Below, piece after piece: positions 23,500 through 35,833 of a stretch of DNA of 64,000 nt. The notes beneath the pieces were generated by a model, which was not told where the DNA came from, did no database searches, and saw only the letters and a list, made by a program, of their open reading frames with translations. Position numbers and translations under genes: made by a program. Position 1 is the first letter of the stretch; each line of letters opens with the position of its first letter. The stretch is from Syngnathus acus. Taxonomy: Eukaryota; Chordata; Actinopteri; Syngnathiformes; Syngnathidae. The stretch covers positions 5,489,412 to 5,553,411 of the forward strand of contig NC_051102.1 in NCBI RefSeq assembly GCF_901709675.1. Reading direction: 5' to 3'.

Positions 23500-26159
23500 G
23501 TGTAGTCAAAGCAGGCTGAACAGTTTGATTGTGTCTTCTGTGTTACCTCAAACGCAAGCACACCACCGAGCTGACAAATTAAGCTTTTGACGGCACCGTG
23601 AAAACAAAAGCAGCGGCAAGGCATTCGGATCAAAAGCAAACGGAGCTGAGAAACGAGAAAGGCTTTTAGCGGTAGGTTCGAGCCCCAGGGAACGGTGCCG
23701 GCACAGTCAAACGTCGACGCTTTCACGATCTCTGACAAGCATGCTTCCCCCTCGATATATTTCTGCCTCGCGCTGACGATAAGACGCCGGCACTCAAAAC
23801 GACAAGTTGCTCGACTGGCTACAGTGGAAAGTGTCAACTGCTGCTTTAACATCACGCCTTCTCCCTGTCACTTACAAATTCCGCCTAGCACAAATCCAGC
23901 ACATCCCCAAAAAACTCTCACAGGGGACTTTTCCAATGTAGGCTGCCTTCTGATGACGCCTTGCGTTTTTCCAATTTTGTTTCATTAGCACGTAGGAAAA
24001 GTTACAGGCAGCACCGGAGACACGTTAGCAAGTCTTGCATTACAACACGTCTCGAGCTTAAAATTATTCCCTAAACGGCTGCATTCACATCAAAACAAAT
24101 TTTCCCATAGGAAATAATGTAAACCTTACAGTCTATAATAAAACTTTTATTACTCACTGAGGCAATGTTTTAAGTCACATTTCAACATTCTTAATGGTTA
24201 TAGGACAGTAAAAAGAAGTTAAGCTCATGTGTGTCTTTCTGTTTTACCAAACAAAGCCAGAGGTCACAAGGACTGAGGGCATTTGTGAGTAAACTGAGAC
24301 TAAATCTTTTTGTTTGGCGGTTTGGTGTGGGATTTCTTTTAAAAATGTAAATATGTGCTTCGACCCAATAAAAGTTAGGAAAGACTGCCGTAATGTGCCA
24401 TGGTGAATCCTACCATGACCTTAAACCCCCAAACAGAAATTATTATATGCCTGGAAAAAATAAAGCAAGCTCAATCCTGTTTGGGCATGTCAAAGCGAGC
24501 AATATTAGGGCTTTCTTTTCCATCTTTCTTCAGCATGAACTATTGAACTCTGAAAGAAGCAATAAACAAGTAAAAACACATTTCTAATGCCCAAGTAATC
24601 CTCACACGGTGGTGGACATTCACGTGAGAGATGAAAAGCCTGCCTAGTGAAGGGGGTAATCCATCACTCATGCCATTTCGCTTCAACGTGGGGTGCTTTT
24701 CTTTGACGACGCCTTGACAAACTGCAGGATAATAGCTCGGTGTTGGCCAAAGAAAATGGTGGCGGCGGAGGAAGAAGAAAGAAAGGACCGAGGCCTAGGC
24801 AGCAAATGTTACGGGAGCACGGCCGTTTCAAAATAATAATGACGGATATTCATAACGTTTTCTAAATATACTGGCAGGAGCCTCGCAAGAACTTTCGACT
24901 ACTCTTCTCTCCATTAACCAGGCGTAGTGGGAGGGGGGGCAGGGCAGGGGGGGTGACAAATGGACTTCAAGTGAAGCCCAAAATAATTACGGGAATGAAA
25001 AATTGAACACAAAGATTCTTATTATAGCACTGCTGCCTCATACGTTCATAGACGAAGGACGAGTGGCTTCACGAGCTCGCTAATGGTTGGCAAAAAGACA
25101 CTTCTGGCTTTGTTACTTAAATTTGGAGCCGTAGCGTTCAATTCTTATCTCTGGAGTTTCTGATGCATTAAATCCACATTGGAAGCTTTGGATCTTTAGA
25201 AAAGGAAGATCCACCAGGGGGGTAAATGAACAAGGTAGTGCACAGATCTCGGCTTACGAGAGCCAAGAGGAACATTGAAAGCCCGCTGTGGCTCATCACA
25301 GGTGAACCTTACAATGTATCTTGAAGGAGAGAGCTCTTTGAGATGTGGATAAAAGCCGAGGAGGAGGGTGGGAGTGGGTGACACTATTCATATGAACTGC
25401 AGAGTGGGAACCAAGCAAGCACAACATTTCATCTTTCCACTGTATATCGTAGATGACGTTTTGTATCTTACACAGGCTCGTGATCAAATACGATCGAAAC
25501 GCTAAGCAAAACAGCAGCGCCTCGAATCAAAACCCTAACCACTAATTTTCGTCCCAGTTGTTTTCCCATATTTTAGACCTACATTGCAAAGATTTACAAC
25601 CCACTGGGGAACTGGCATCCAAGGTTGAATGAGCTATGAGGAAAGCATTAAATAAAAACTTGCTACTTTGTCGCATTTGTTTTGACACTGTTGATTTATG
25701 ATAGGAAATAAGGGGCTGTATCTAGGCCACGTTTATCGCCGGAGGTCTTAGCAAAACTGCGCTCTTATTGTGCTATAAATGCTGTACTGTGTACACAATC
25801 AGAATGAAAAAGCACTACGTAAAAACTCATTATTTAAAGTAGGTTTTTCATGCCAGTTAGGTAATCTAGTGATTAATTCCACCGGTGTAGCGGCACATTT
25901 GCAAATACATTTTGAAATTGTGACGCCACATGGGCGATTTAAAGCGTGAAATATGTCCGACACTGAAATAAAACCCACCCCGTGCCCCCTTTGAGTGACT
26001 ATGCAAATTAGCCTACATGTCACACACTCCCAGCTTAATTGGCAATTTAAATGTAGTAAAAAAAAAAAAAAAGCGCAAACTAAATAATACAAGTGGAGGA
26101 ATGACGGAAAAACTCTCTGGGGCAAAACATGACAAGAAAAAAAATCAGTGCGAGTTGGC

Positions 26160-26310
26160 CGAGACTGCGGTTATTAATAGTGACTAACTTGTCATATTAA
26201 TTTAATCCTTAAGTAAACTAATTTCCAGCCTCTCTGTCAGCTAATTGCCAGGACACAACATTACTAACTATTATCATGTATGTAATCAGCATTTGTACAT
26301 ATGTACAAAA
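26160..26310. promoter_or_regulatory. Candidate conserved noncoding element ending in an 18-bp palindrome
   Basis: Dense AT-core motifs (ATTAATAG, ATTAATTTAATCC, CTAATTTCC, GCTAATTGCC, TAATCAGC) occur in complex sequence and are followed by TTTGTACATATGTACAAA (26292-26309), a perfect palindrome centred on a CATATG E-box. This composition is typical of vertebrate developmental enhancers. Inference; cross-species alignment would decide. Confidence 0.3.
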
Positions 26311-26759
26311 TCTTCACCGGAATAAAAATAATCATTTGAAGATTTAGATTTACGGTTGAACAATAGAACTAAACACAAGTAAAACTGCTCACATTATAAA
26401 ATTCCGAAAAAGTCATGAAATGGAGAGAAAAAAAGGAGGCAGTTTTTTATGCTCCAATCGTTAGCCTAGAAATCAACGTTAGCACCATCTTGCTAAAACG
26501 CATTTCCTCTTCTGTGGTTATGTGGTTATCTTGAAAATTCAATCCTAACCTTTTTATTCATTAATGCTAACCTGGTTCAATCGTCTTGATTTGTGATGGT
26601 GCTTTAATTTCCGAGTGATAGTAGCGTTAAATGACTTCAGCTTTCCACTTGTGTTGACAATCATCAGAGCGGACGAGTAAACAGCTAAGACACGCATTGA
26701 CCTTTTAAATGTAAAAGGGGGGCAGATACTGTTACAAAACGTGCGGGGACAGTTGTTAG

Positions 26760-26777
26760 AAAAAAAAAAAAAAAAAA
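26760..26777 (+). repeat. Poly-A run
   Basis: Eighteen consecutive A residues. No retroposon body or target duplication was recognised beside it. Confidence 0.85.
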
Positions 26778-29065
26778 GTGTGACCTCCAACGAGCACTGC
26801 ATGGTTGAAGACCTGCTGCCATCATCTGACCTCAGGCACAGACACAAAAACAACACTGCGCACGTTTCAAGTTGGGCTTAAGACCACCTGCAGCCCCTCA
26901 TCCCCCACAGATCCCGTTCTACACGGACGCCGCCATTTTGTTATGCTCTGGATTGCCATTACTTGCAAACGAAAGAGTCGGCGGAGAAATCCATCCGCCG
27001 GCGTCACGTTGATCAAGCAAAGGAGGGGAATGATCCAGTAAATATCGCCATGACTTCATTTGAAGGTTTGCAGAAGTCAGGACACCCGAGCTCATGGACT
27101 TGGATAAAAAAGCAATCGCGTTTCATTTTCGGTGAAATATTGGATTGTGATATGATTCTGGCACAAAATAGGACTCAGAGGCCAGGTTGCATGCACGCAT
27201 ATCACACAAAAGTACCTTGGCGTCGTTCAGTGTGAAATTACACCGCAAAGTGCAATTTTTTTTTAAGCCTACCTATGTCAGAAATTGCGTTTTAAGCAGG
27301 CTGCTCAAATGGTGATGTAACAGTTGGGCTATTTTAAATAACAAGCCCATCACACACTTACTAAGTGGCCACCATCATTTTCGTTTGAGGAGGATACAGA
27401 CAGACGCTCTGAAATGTCAAAGCCAAACAGAGCTGCAGCATTATTGCAGATTAGCATTAGCTTGATATAACTTGCAATTATGCACTGCAGGGCCTCCATG
27501 TTTTATTCTGACCAAATAATGTCACTGAAAACACTTGGGAATTAATAGCTACTAATAAAACCGATTTAAATCAGAGGAAAATAATGTTTAATAACTGTTC
27601 CTTTTAATGTTGGGAAGGAAGGTCAAACCTTTAAGCACAATATGGAATGTCATTATGTCATGCGTTAAAAATAACGGCAAATACTTGGTTTAGGCTTTCC
27701 ATTGATCAGCGTTTGGCATTTGCACTGCCCGCTGTTTCATAAAGGACATCAGAATCAGATGAAGCAAAATGGGATCTCCATTGGTGGCTCAAAATGTCTG
27801 ATGAAGTGGCGGCCACCAAGAAAAAGTCAAACGTTGGAGCAGCAGACCCGTTTGTCTCTCTTTTGTTCAGTATTATTTTCCCCTTGCGCTTCAAGATGGA
27901 CAGACATCCTCGAGGCCCTTCGAACATGCTTGCCTGCATCAATAATACGGACTGACGTTCACAAGATACTTTCAAGGAGAAACAGTCGGTTCGCGTCGGC
28001 CAGTGTGCTCGCCGTGAAACAAACAGATGAGAGCTGACAATCCTCGGGATAGTCTGAGATCCGTCCTTGTAGGCCCCTACGGATTTACACGGCTTTGTTT
28101 TGCAGCTAAAACGGACAGCAAAGGGCGCAACCACAAACACTTCATTGAAAAGGGTATCAATTTTGTCCATTTTTCACGCCCTTGTTTTTTTAGTAATAAG
28201 GTGCCGAATTCATTTTAAGCCAAGACAAACGGCAGAACGACAAAAAAGCGAGTCATATGATCCGTTTCTACAGCTTTGCGCCAAAGCCTCTAATTAGTCG
28301 CGACATTTTGCTTAGATGGCTTAGCATTTTAGCCACAGGGGGATTTGAAGGGGCTGCAGTGGATTAGGCTGGACGTGGACTGCCAAAGGATACAACCTCA
28401 AATTTGCTGAATCAAGAAGCAACATCCTTTTTGCCCAAACAAGAAAAAATGTACAATACAGTACAATAAAACCCAAAATATTGGGAGAACCTCTTCTGTC
28501 CACCTGCTGTGTCAGACAAGATGTTAGCATTGCTAGTAACAACCCAAACCCAATAGATTTGTGTAGACGGTAAAGGTTAGCCAATCCTCTGGCAGAAAAT
28601 AACCCAATAACTTTAATCCTTTACATTGCCTGTACATCCAATAAAAGTTTCATAACGCCAACCAGTTTGAACCTGGTACAACATCCTGTAAAACTTTCAA
28701 ATTTATTGCCAGCAGGAATGACTTGACAATCCAACCCAATCTATTTTTCCTTCCCATCAAAAGCAAAGCGAGGCCCCGGATAGACTTATTCATTAACCTA
28801 TTGCTGAGACAAACACAACTGATGGATTAAACAGTGAAATATTACAAGATGCTTGAACTGCTGTCCTGCTCAGGGAGATCAAAGTGGGCCCTGAGGGTCC
28901 TCTGAGCAACGGGGGAGCGGGATTGGTTGGAGCTCAGCTCCAAAGGAACAAGTGCTGGACCGAGAAGATACAACATCAGACGCGTGCGCTGCATTCCCTT
29001 AGGCTTGTTCCTTCACAACTGTCAGCTTGCCGTGTACAAAATGAGCTGCATGGAGAGGAAGGGGT

Positions 29066-29079
29066 GGGGGGGGGGGGGG
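29066..29079 (+). repeat. Poly-G run
   Basis: Fourteen consecutive G residues preceded by GGGGT. A simple homopolymer. Confidence 0.85.
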
Positions 29080-31954
29080 TTCTGCCAACACTCTATCAGA
29101 GAACCCTTCTCATCTAACAATAAGCATAAGCCTCATTTGGTAACGTGCCACTAAAGTTAGGACACCTGATTGGAGAGAAGGGGGGGTGAAGCAATCCGGG
29201 ATTTTATAAAAACTGAGGGAGGGAAAAAAAGGGAAGACCTCTAACAAGGATAGCGTTCAAACAAAATTCAATGAAAACTCTCATTTCAACTGTGCAACGG
29301 TGGAAGTGTCTAGTTCTAATAAGACAGCTATTTAATAAACAGAAATGTGTGAAGGACTTTCGATAAACACGAGTGGGCGGTAATACAGTAAATACGATCG
29401 GCCATAAATCGGTTTTACATAGAGACGTGAGTACAAAAAAAGGTCAAAGATATAGTTAGTCAAATATGTCCCTTAATATGGGTCTTAAACTAAAACCACA
29501 CATCTCACGAGAGACGCATTTGAAAGTGAACAAAATGGCCACTTCAAACCGAAATGACTTGCAGTGTTTGTTCAGTTGTGGCTTCTAGAGATTCCTTTGT
29601 GATTGACATTCCTACCTAAGACCGTGTTGCTAAGTGAAACTGGCTCCGGGGGCTGAACCGGGGCTGGACCCCCCCCCAGCCCCAATATACAAAAATGTGA
29701 CAAGTCTCGAATGAAGAAGGAGAAATTCCAGAGTCCAGTCGTGGCAAGCGTCCATTTAAAGCAGGAATGCGTGTGGCAGTCACTTTGCTTAAGTGACAAA
29801 CACTGTGATTTGCCTGCTGATGGATGGCGCGTCCTTGTACAAGTGCGCAGACAGCACATCACAAAACTCAAAGCAAGGTTGTCACTTTTTGTGACATTTC
29901 GGCAACTCGACAATCAAAAGTTGGATTTACTGGAAATTTGTTGAATGTGGCGACTTTTCAACCTATCTGTTAAAGGTCAGAGGATTCTGTACATGAAGTG
30001 CCGGTCGAAAATTCGATAAGCCACGGCACCTTTATGGAAGTAGAAACCACGTTAGATTTTCGGATTTTTTTCATGTCGCCGTTGAGTAAATGCCTTAAAG
30101 CCGACTGACTGAATCGTGATTGGCCACCTGCCAACAGTAGAGAGTCTGAAACATATTTCAGGTTTTTTTCCCAGTTGTATGTTGGATTTAGTTCAACACT
30201 TGATGACGAATATTTCGGAGGGATCGACAACGACACTTCACAAACGGATCCTATTCTCTGAGCTCGGAGGGCAAAATAAGCCACGCAGGCTTTGCTGCCG
30301 AACAGAATTTGAGTGTGAAATTGTTTTAAAACGGCTGTAGCAGGAAATGAGAAGCGGCGGGGTCGATGCGGCTCTGATCATAACAACGTGACCTTGCAAC
30401 ACAAAAACAAATGATTGAATTTTCAATGAATGACGGCTGAATTGTGTGCTGTCGGCCATACATGATTCTTTGTATAGCTCCAGACAGCAAAGCGTGTCAC
30501 CCCGCATTCAAATTTAACAACAAATAGAACCCAGAAAGAATGAAGACCTCACACGGCAAATAAATAAAGCCATACCTCAAAATCCCACTTTATAATAAAC
30601 AAACTTACAATGTCTGATATTGAAACGACTTCGGCAAACAAGATACTGAGACCTTCGAATTCCTATTCAGAAAAAGCCTTGGCGCCATCTAGTGGTCTCT
30701 CACTGCGTTTTAGGAGCAGCACATTAACAGCGAATAGGCAAGTTTTTCAGCAAATAACCGAGGCTAGGTTTCCTTGCAAAACCACAAATATGGTACGTGA
30801 ACTCACTTTCTGATTATATACGTATATACATGACAAATGCACAACCTCAAAATAGTTTGGCATAATTTTGACCGCATCATGGCCAACAGTTACCACAGTA
30901 ACGGCCATAATTGATGGCTCTGTTAAGAGCAATTGTTTCACGTCATTAAACTCGCGTAATAGCGCATGGCAGTCATCTCAATAACGTGACACCAAGCAAT
31001 TACTAATCGCTGGGGGAAAAAAAATAAAAGTAAAGAATAACAACACAATCAAACAACACACGCAAGCGAGAGTGACGAGCATTGTGAATGGGGAAAAAAA
31101 ACGAGCCGATTTGCGTCATCAATCTTTGTTTCACACTCTTTCCACATCAGTGTCGGCGGAATGTTCCGTTCCGTTGGCAAGTTGAGCAGACTTCTTCACG
31201 GGAATGACCATCCGACAACAGACGGATGACCGGAGAGAATTCCATATTCAAATGAGGGGAGATGAGGGAAAACCGATGTGTCGTTGTGCAGAAGGTAACG
31301 GCGTCCGTGACAATGCCGTACACCGCATGTGCGTGGCCAGCGACCGGCCGGCTGGGCGCAGTCACTCAATCACGGGCGGCATGAGGGCCTATCCATCTTT
31401 TTGCAGGTTGACTGGGATCCAATCAGCGTTCCCCAACAGGGCCAGAATGAAAGGATGGCCGACAGGCTGTGAAGCAACCGGCTTGTTGCGGAGATTGATG
31501 GCATGAATCCGAGAGCGCTTCACTAGGTATCGCGTATCGAGATGAGTGGAGCATAAAGCAAAACGAAAAAGAAATCCCATGCAGTATGGTGCGCCTGTTG
31601 GTCATGCTTTGTTTTACACAGAGGGAACTGAACCTAGAAGAAGAACCAGACGTTCTAACCACTAGCATGCTAATCCCATTTGAAAAGTTATTTAAAAAGA
31701 GCTCGTTTTATTTTTTCCGTATAATAGCATCAACAGTAACACCGCCAGCCTTACATCTGTGTTTTCAAACGGAATGAACAAAAACTGGGTTCCTTAGTTA
31801 TTTTGCTGTTTTGAGCTCATTTATTTATTTTTGTACAACTGGAAACAGTGAAGAAAGCCTTTCGGGGAAACTCCCTGGGAAATCCCTCCGCGGCCCTTTA
31901 ACGGGATGAATAATTCAGCTAAAAACTGGGAGGAAAAAAATATTTTCAACTAAT

Positions 31955-32120
31955 ATTAAAATGGCCTTGCAGCTCAATTTGTATTCATGAGTAAATCCTG
32001 TAACATCTCTCGGCAAATGTAATCTGCGGCAACATCAAAACTGACAGAGGAAGGCTATTCATGAGCTTTGTTAGGCTCTACCTCCGCTTTGCCGGGACAT
32101 GATTTAGGAAGGGATGTGGT
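31955..32120. promoter_or_regulatory. Candidate conserved noncoding element
   Basis: Complex sequence with AACTAATATTAAAATGG, GTATTCATGAGTAAATCC, CTATTCATGAGC and AATGTAATC motifs. TATTCATGAG appears twice (about 31982 and 32057). Repeated octamer-like or ATTCATGA words within about 80 bp are suggestive of a regulatory module, but this is inference only. Confidence 0.25.
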
Positions 32121-32812
32121 TCTAGGAGGGGGGGGGGCGCCTTCTTTTTTGTTTTCTTTGTACTGCTGGGCCAAGTTTTGATGAAACAATTTAGCATCTG
32201 TGTGGCGGGATGTTAGTCACATTCTTGCCGGACACAGCTCAAGCAAACATGGTTTAGAACCTTTCATCTGATTTTTGGCTCAATGGAAATACCATGATTA
32301 TTTATTTATGGGGAAAAGTGCTTGGTAGCGGAATGTCATGACCCGATTTTTGCAAAGTCAATTCGTGAATATGTTTGCTTGAACCATAAAATGTGGATTG
32401 AAATTTTCTGAGATTCTCTTTGGGAGTAACCAGATGGATCAAGCTAGCTGGCTACAACAATTTTAAAGTCATATTGCAAGCCCTGATAGGACATAAAAAA
32501 GCTGAGATAAATGAATCAACGCGGCTACATTTCTAGTCTGAGGTGCAGTCTACCTTCCATCCCACCTCCACTGTGACCCTGAACGAGATGAGCCATCCAC
32601 AGGAAGGAATGTATGGCCGAAATCTTATTACGATAGAAAAGTGTATCTACCGCACATCATTTCAGCAGGTTAAATGTCAGCTGACAGTGAGCCACGACCG
32701 GTGGCGCTAATCTGCAATGTAAAGTACACTCGAGGAAGTCGTTTACAGGCCAAACTGCCAAGAAAACGAATAATCCTCATCCTTGCTGTCAGTTTTATTG
32801 ACACGCACAGAA

Positions 32813-32827
32813 GGGGGGGGGGGGGGG
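32813..32827 (+). repeat. Poly-G run
   Basis: Fifteen consecutive G residues following CAGAA, the longest G run in the window. It is liable to length error in assembly. Confidence 0.85.
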
Positions 32828-33102
32828 TGCTCAAGTCCGGTGCAGCGGCTCGCTCCCGCCTCTCGGCGTGTTACACTAAACAGAGTGGGGCAGCCGCCAC
32901 CTGCGTTGCACGTCGGACTGGCTGCTGCTTGTTGTTGTTGATGCCAAGAGGCGCATGAGTGCATTGTAGCAGTGCGCCAGAAAGGAGGGAGAAGCACCTG
33001 AAAACAGAACCCTACCACGTTTTTGTTCCTTTCTCTTCAGAAAAAAGCCAACACTTGGGTTTCAGAATCCTGACTTTTGTGTGCCATTGATTTTCTTGAA
33101 TG

Positions 33103-33680
33103 AATACTTGGCTGCAACCGCAACATTTATTTAGCCTCAACTAGTTTGTTGTCTAAAGAGTACCAACACGATGTCAGCGAGGCAAAGTAATAATCAACTC
33201 AGTGTCACGAATTCCTTCGATTGTGCAGAATTATTCATTCATTCTGTCTTGGAGCAATTGAGGCCGAATTGGATGCATCCGGCGGTGCGGTTGGTTCACT
33301 CAGCTAGTTTGTTTTCCATGAACCATGTCAGCTATGGGAAGTAATAATCCCTTAACTGTTCAGAATTGTGTTGATTGCACGAAATCCAGTTAATCATGTC
33401 ATGAAAAAATACTTGGCTGCAACCGCATTAGTGCTGTCGAGTCAGTTTCAGCGACTTCTCTGTCTGAAGAAAAATTAATCCAACATCCCCAGGTAGGCCT
33501 ACATATAAAAATACACATTTTGTCAGGTAGGTATTAAATTAGGGTCAGTGGCGGTTCTGACAGATCCACTACAATTTGGGCTGATATGGCTCAACTATGG
33601 GAAGTAATGGATTAAAGTTGTCATTGTGTGGAATTAATAATTCATCACATTAGGAAAGAATTGAGTCCAAATGGGTTGTC
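33103..33680. repeat. Degenerate local repeat, ~155-160 bp units
   Basis: AATACTTGGCTGCAACCGCA is present twice, 20 of 20 identical, at 33103 and 33408 (305 bp apart). Within that span CTAGTTTGTT recurs at 33141 and 33304, and AGTAATAATC at 33186 and 33341, giving a sub-period of 155-163 bp. A further diverged copy with CTATGGGAAGTAAT lies at 33595 (compare 33334). The last part also repeats a GGAGCAATTGAGGCC-like word (33251) as GAATTGAGTCC (about 33659). It appears to be an old tandem duplication or a multi-unit element; the family was not recognised. Confidence 0.7.
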
Positions 33681-34161
33681 TCCATTCCAACTGTCCTCTT
33701 TACACGGTGACAGAACAATGAAAATTGTTGCTCAATCACATCTTGAAGCAGTTGAAGAAAAGGGGATGCACCTAAAGGTTTTCAATCTTTCGACCACTCT
33801 CTCACCTTTAACCTCTCCTGCCAAGCGACAGTACAGTAAAACGTCGGGGTTTTCCGAGTGTACACAAGGGCACGGCACGCTGCACCAAGTGTCAGCACGC
33901 AGTCACGCCGGCCAATGACGTTAACCACTGCAGTACACAGCGCACGCAGCAGTGCGGCCGCGCTTATGAAAGATGCAGGAGCCGCACGGAAGTAACGCAA
34001 GAATTGAACATTCTGTAGCCCAGGGTGTTTGGCAACATGACAACGGCCAGACAACCGAGGATGCTTACGCGCAATGTCGGCAGCACCCCAAAATGTATTC
34101 AAATCGTCCATTAATTGAAAATAAAATTATACCTGCACGGAAATGTCATCGGTTAGGGGGA

Positions 34162-34179
34162 AATAATAATAATAATAAT
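34162..34179 (+). repeat. (AAT)6 microsatellite
   Basis: Six uninterrupted AAT units following GGGGGA. A simple repeat. Confidence 0.9.
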
Positions 34180-35009
34180 GTAATAACCTGTAGCTGAGGT
34201 CAAAGCAGAAGGATGCCCCTGTGGTGTTTAGGACAATATTTGAGTGATGTTAAAATGACTACCAAGGGAAGGCTGCAGTCATTCAAGCACGTGTTGCTTT
34301 GGCAGTAACAAGCATTTAGCTTGACTCGCGTCCAACAACAAAACACAAGCTGGATGTTTTGCGCTGACATATATTTGACAAATATTTACTAGAGGCAAAC
34401 CGTTGTGACAAGAATGTTTGTGGTGCAAGACAACTGGCAAGCTGGTCCTGATAAACGTGTCGCCGCAAGAGGCAATATTTGCCGTTATTGTGGATGACTT
34501 CCAGATTCAGGCCGATGTCCGCGATTAAAGGTGACATCTTGTGGGGAATTCACTTTTTGTTGCTTTTATACAAACGGTGAATGGCGATGTCACCACTCAG
34601 CTAATCTACGACCTAGGCTAGTACAGTGTAGCATTAGCTAACAGCATTAACTTGTGATACGCAGCGTAAATTCAAACGTTAGGCGAACTATCAACATCAA
34701 AAAGACACCTGGCGATCATTTAATTGTGGAAAAAATGCACACGTGTACATTTAACAAACAAATGGGCAACGCAACAGGTGGTTCGGGAGGAAGCAGTAGG
34801 AGAAAGCGCATTCCAGATGTTTGCTACGCATCATTAAATTCAAATCTGTGTTGGGTTTTAACAAGAGTAACAACAGGCTTAACGCATTGCAGCCCTTTTT
34901 TTTTTGTCTACGCTCGGAGTGCGGGTCCAAATTGTATTCCTCCACTCAAAACGAGAACTCATTGGAATGCTCCAAAGCCTCGTGGTACGCACAGTCCTTG
35001 ACCGCGACG

Positions 35010-35125
35010 CGTCGCTTCAAATGTAAATGAGCCTCAGTGTTCCGGGATAAGGCTTCCATGAATATGTATACCCGGACAAATTAACTTTGCTTATCTAATA
35101 ATTAATGGTGCGCTCTCAGGAATTT
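35010..35125. promoter_or_regulatory. Candidate conserved noncoding element
   Basis: Contains GGGATAAGGC, CATGAATATGTATACC, CAAATTAACTTTGC and TTATCTAATAATTAATGG (about 35089-35107) in complex, non-repetitive sequence. Clustered homeodomain, octamer-like and GATA-type words resemble vertebrate enhancers. Inference only. Confidence 0.28.
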
Positions 35126-35270
35126 CGGAGTACTCGGGATTACTGACTGAGGGACTGGATTATTGATTTAGAGACCGGAGATCTTCATTCTGTGAGCCAC
35201 AAGTTATGTCCTTTGCGTTGAGTCTACATTTTTGGCACAATTCATCAATTTTCCTGTGTAAATGCGAAGA

Positions 35271-35286
35271 TTTTTTTTTTTTTTTT
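35271..35286 (+). repeat. Poly-T run
   Basis: Sixteen consecutive T residues. Confidence 0.85.
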
Positions 35287-35804
35287 ATGAATTCAAACAG
35301 CCAATACAGTCCAAATAAAGAATCGTAAGAGCTCTCGCTTGAATGAATGAATTGAATAAAAATTGCAACGACAGTGTGTTGATATACGACACTTGCAACT
35401 TGGGACTTTGAGAAAACGGGTGATCTTTTTCAACCTGCAAGCAGTGGCAATAACACTTTTCGTTTTTATTAAATGCCTTCGGGTCAGATTCACAGCAGGT
35501 CCTTTTGCTTTGCTTCACTTCAAAAGCAATCTCTTGCGTTTTTTTTTATGGATGGGCAAGTACTGACTTCTTTCTTTTCCATCAAACATTTGAATTCAAT
35601 ACTCAGCATACAGTATGAAAAGATAAATGAACTCCACTGATGCGGAATTCCAATCGCACGGAAAATTTTCTCTCCAGGACGCCAAAACGCGTTTTGCCTG
35701 AGTGACAGCGTTTTAAGCACAGTGTTGCCAACAATACTTTGCCGTAGCAGCACTACACTGGTTGAATGGTAGAATGCTAAACTCATCTTTTTTTGTCAGC
35801 CACA

Positions 35805-35821
35805 TTTTTTTTTTTTTTTTT
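35805..35821 (+). repeat. Poly-T run
   Basis: Seventeen consecutive T residues, 12 bp before the left end of the TIR element at 35834. Confidence 0.85.
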
Positions 35822-35833
35822 AGTTTTGACAAC

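Larger units (their letters stand above)
23500..33102. other. Long noncoding stretch, no gene recognised
   Basis: Nearly 10 kb without a recognisable exon. The longest frame (154 codons, 27706-28170, minus) shows no domain and mirrors a plus-strand frame over the same bases. It holds homopolymer runs (A at 26058-26072 and 26760-26777, G at 29066-29079 and 32813-32827), an 18-bp palindrome at 26292-26309, and AT-motif-rich blocks at 26160-26310 and 31955-32120 listed separately. No transposon ends were recognised. Confidence 0.5.
33681..35833. other. Noncoding stretch with simple repeats
   Basis: No gene was recognised; the longest frames are about 110-115 codons without domains. It contains (AAT)6 at 34162-34179, T runs at 35271-35286 and 35805-35821, and an AT-motif block at 35010-35125 listed separately. 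It ends directly against the second TIR element. Confidence 0.55.

Noticed and set aside
23403-23855. 150-codon minus-strand frame next to the LINE scrap
   Set aside because: Runs opposite to the reverse-transcriptase fragment and through a hAT end; no domain.
27706-28170. 154-codon minus-strand frame mirrored by a 111-codon plus-strand frame
   Set aside because: Both strands open over the same bases with no family resemblance on either, so neither is credible.
31422-31436. CAGCGTTCCCCAAC, similar to the hAT end CAGTGTTTCCCAAC
   Set aside because: Two or more mismatches in 14 bases and no subterminal similarity downstream; probably chance.
33546-33567. CAGTGGCGGTTCT, similar to another fish hAT terminus
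   Set aside because: Only about 13 bases match from memory and the following sequence does not continue the similarity.
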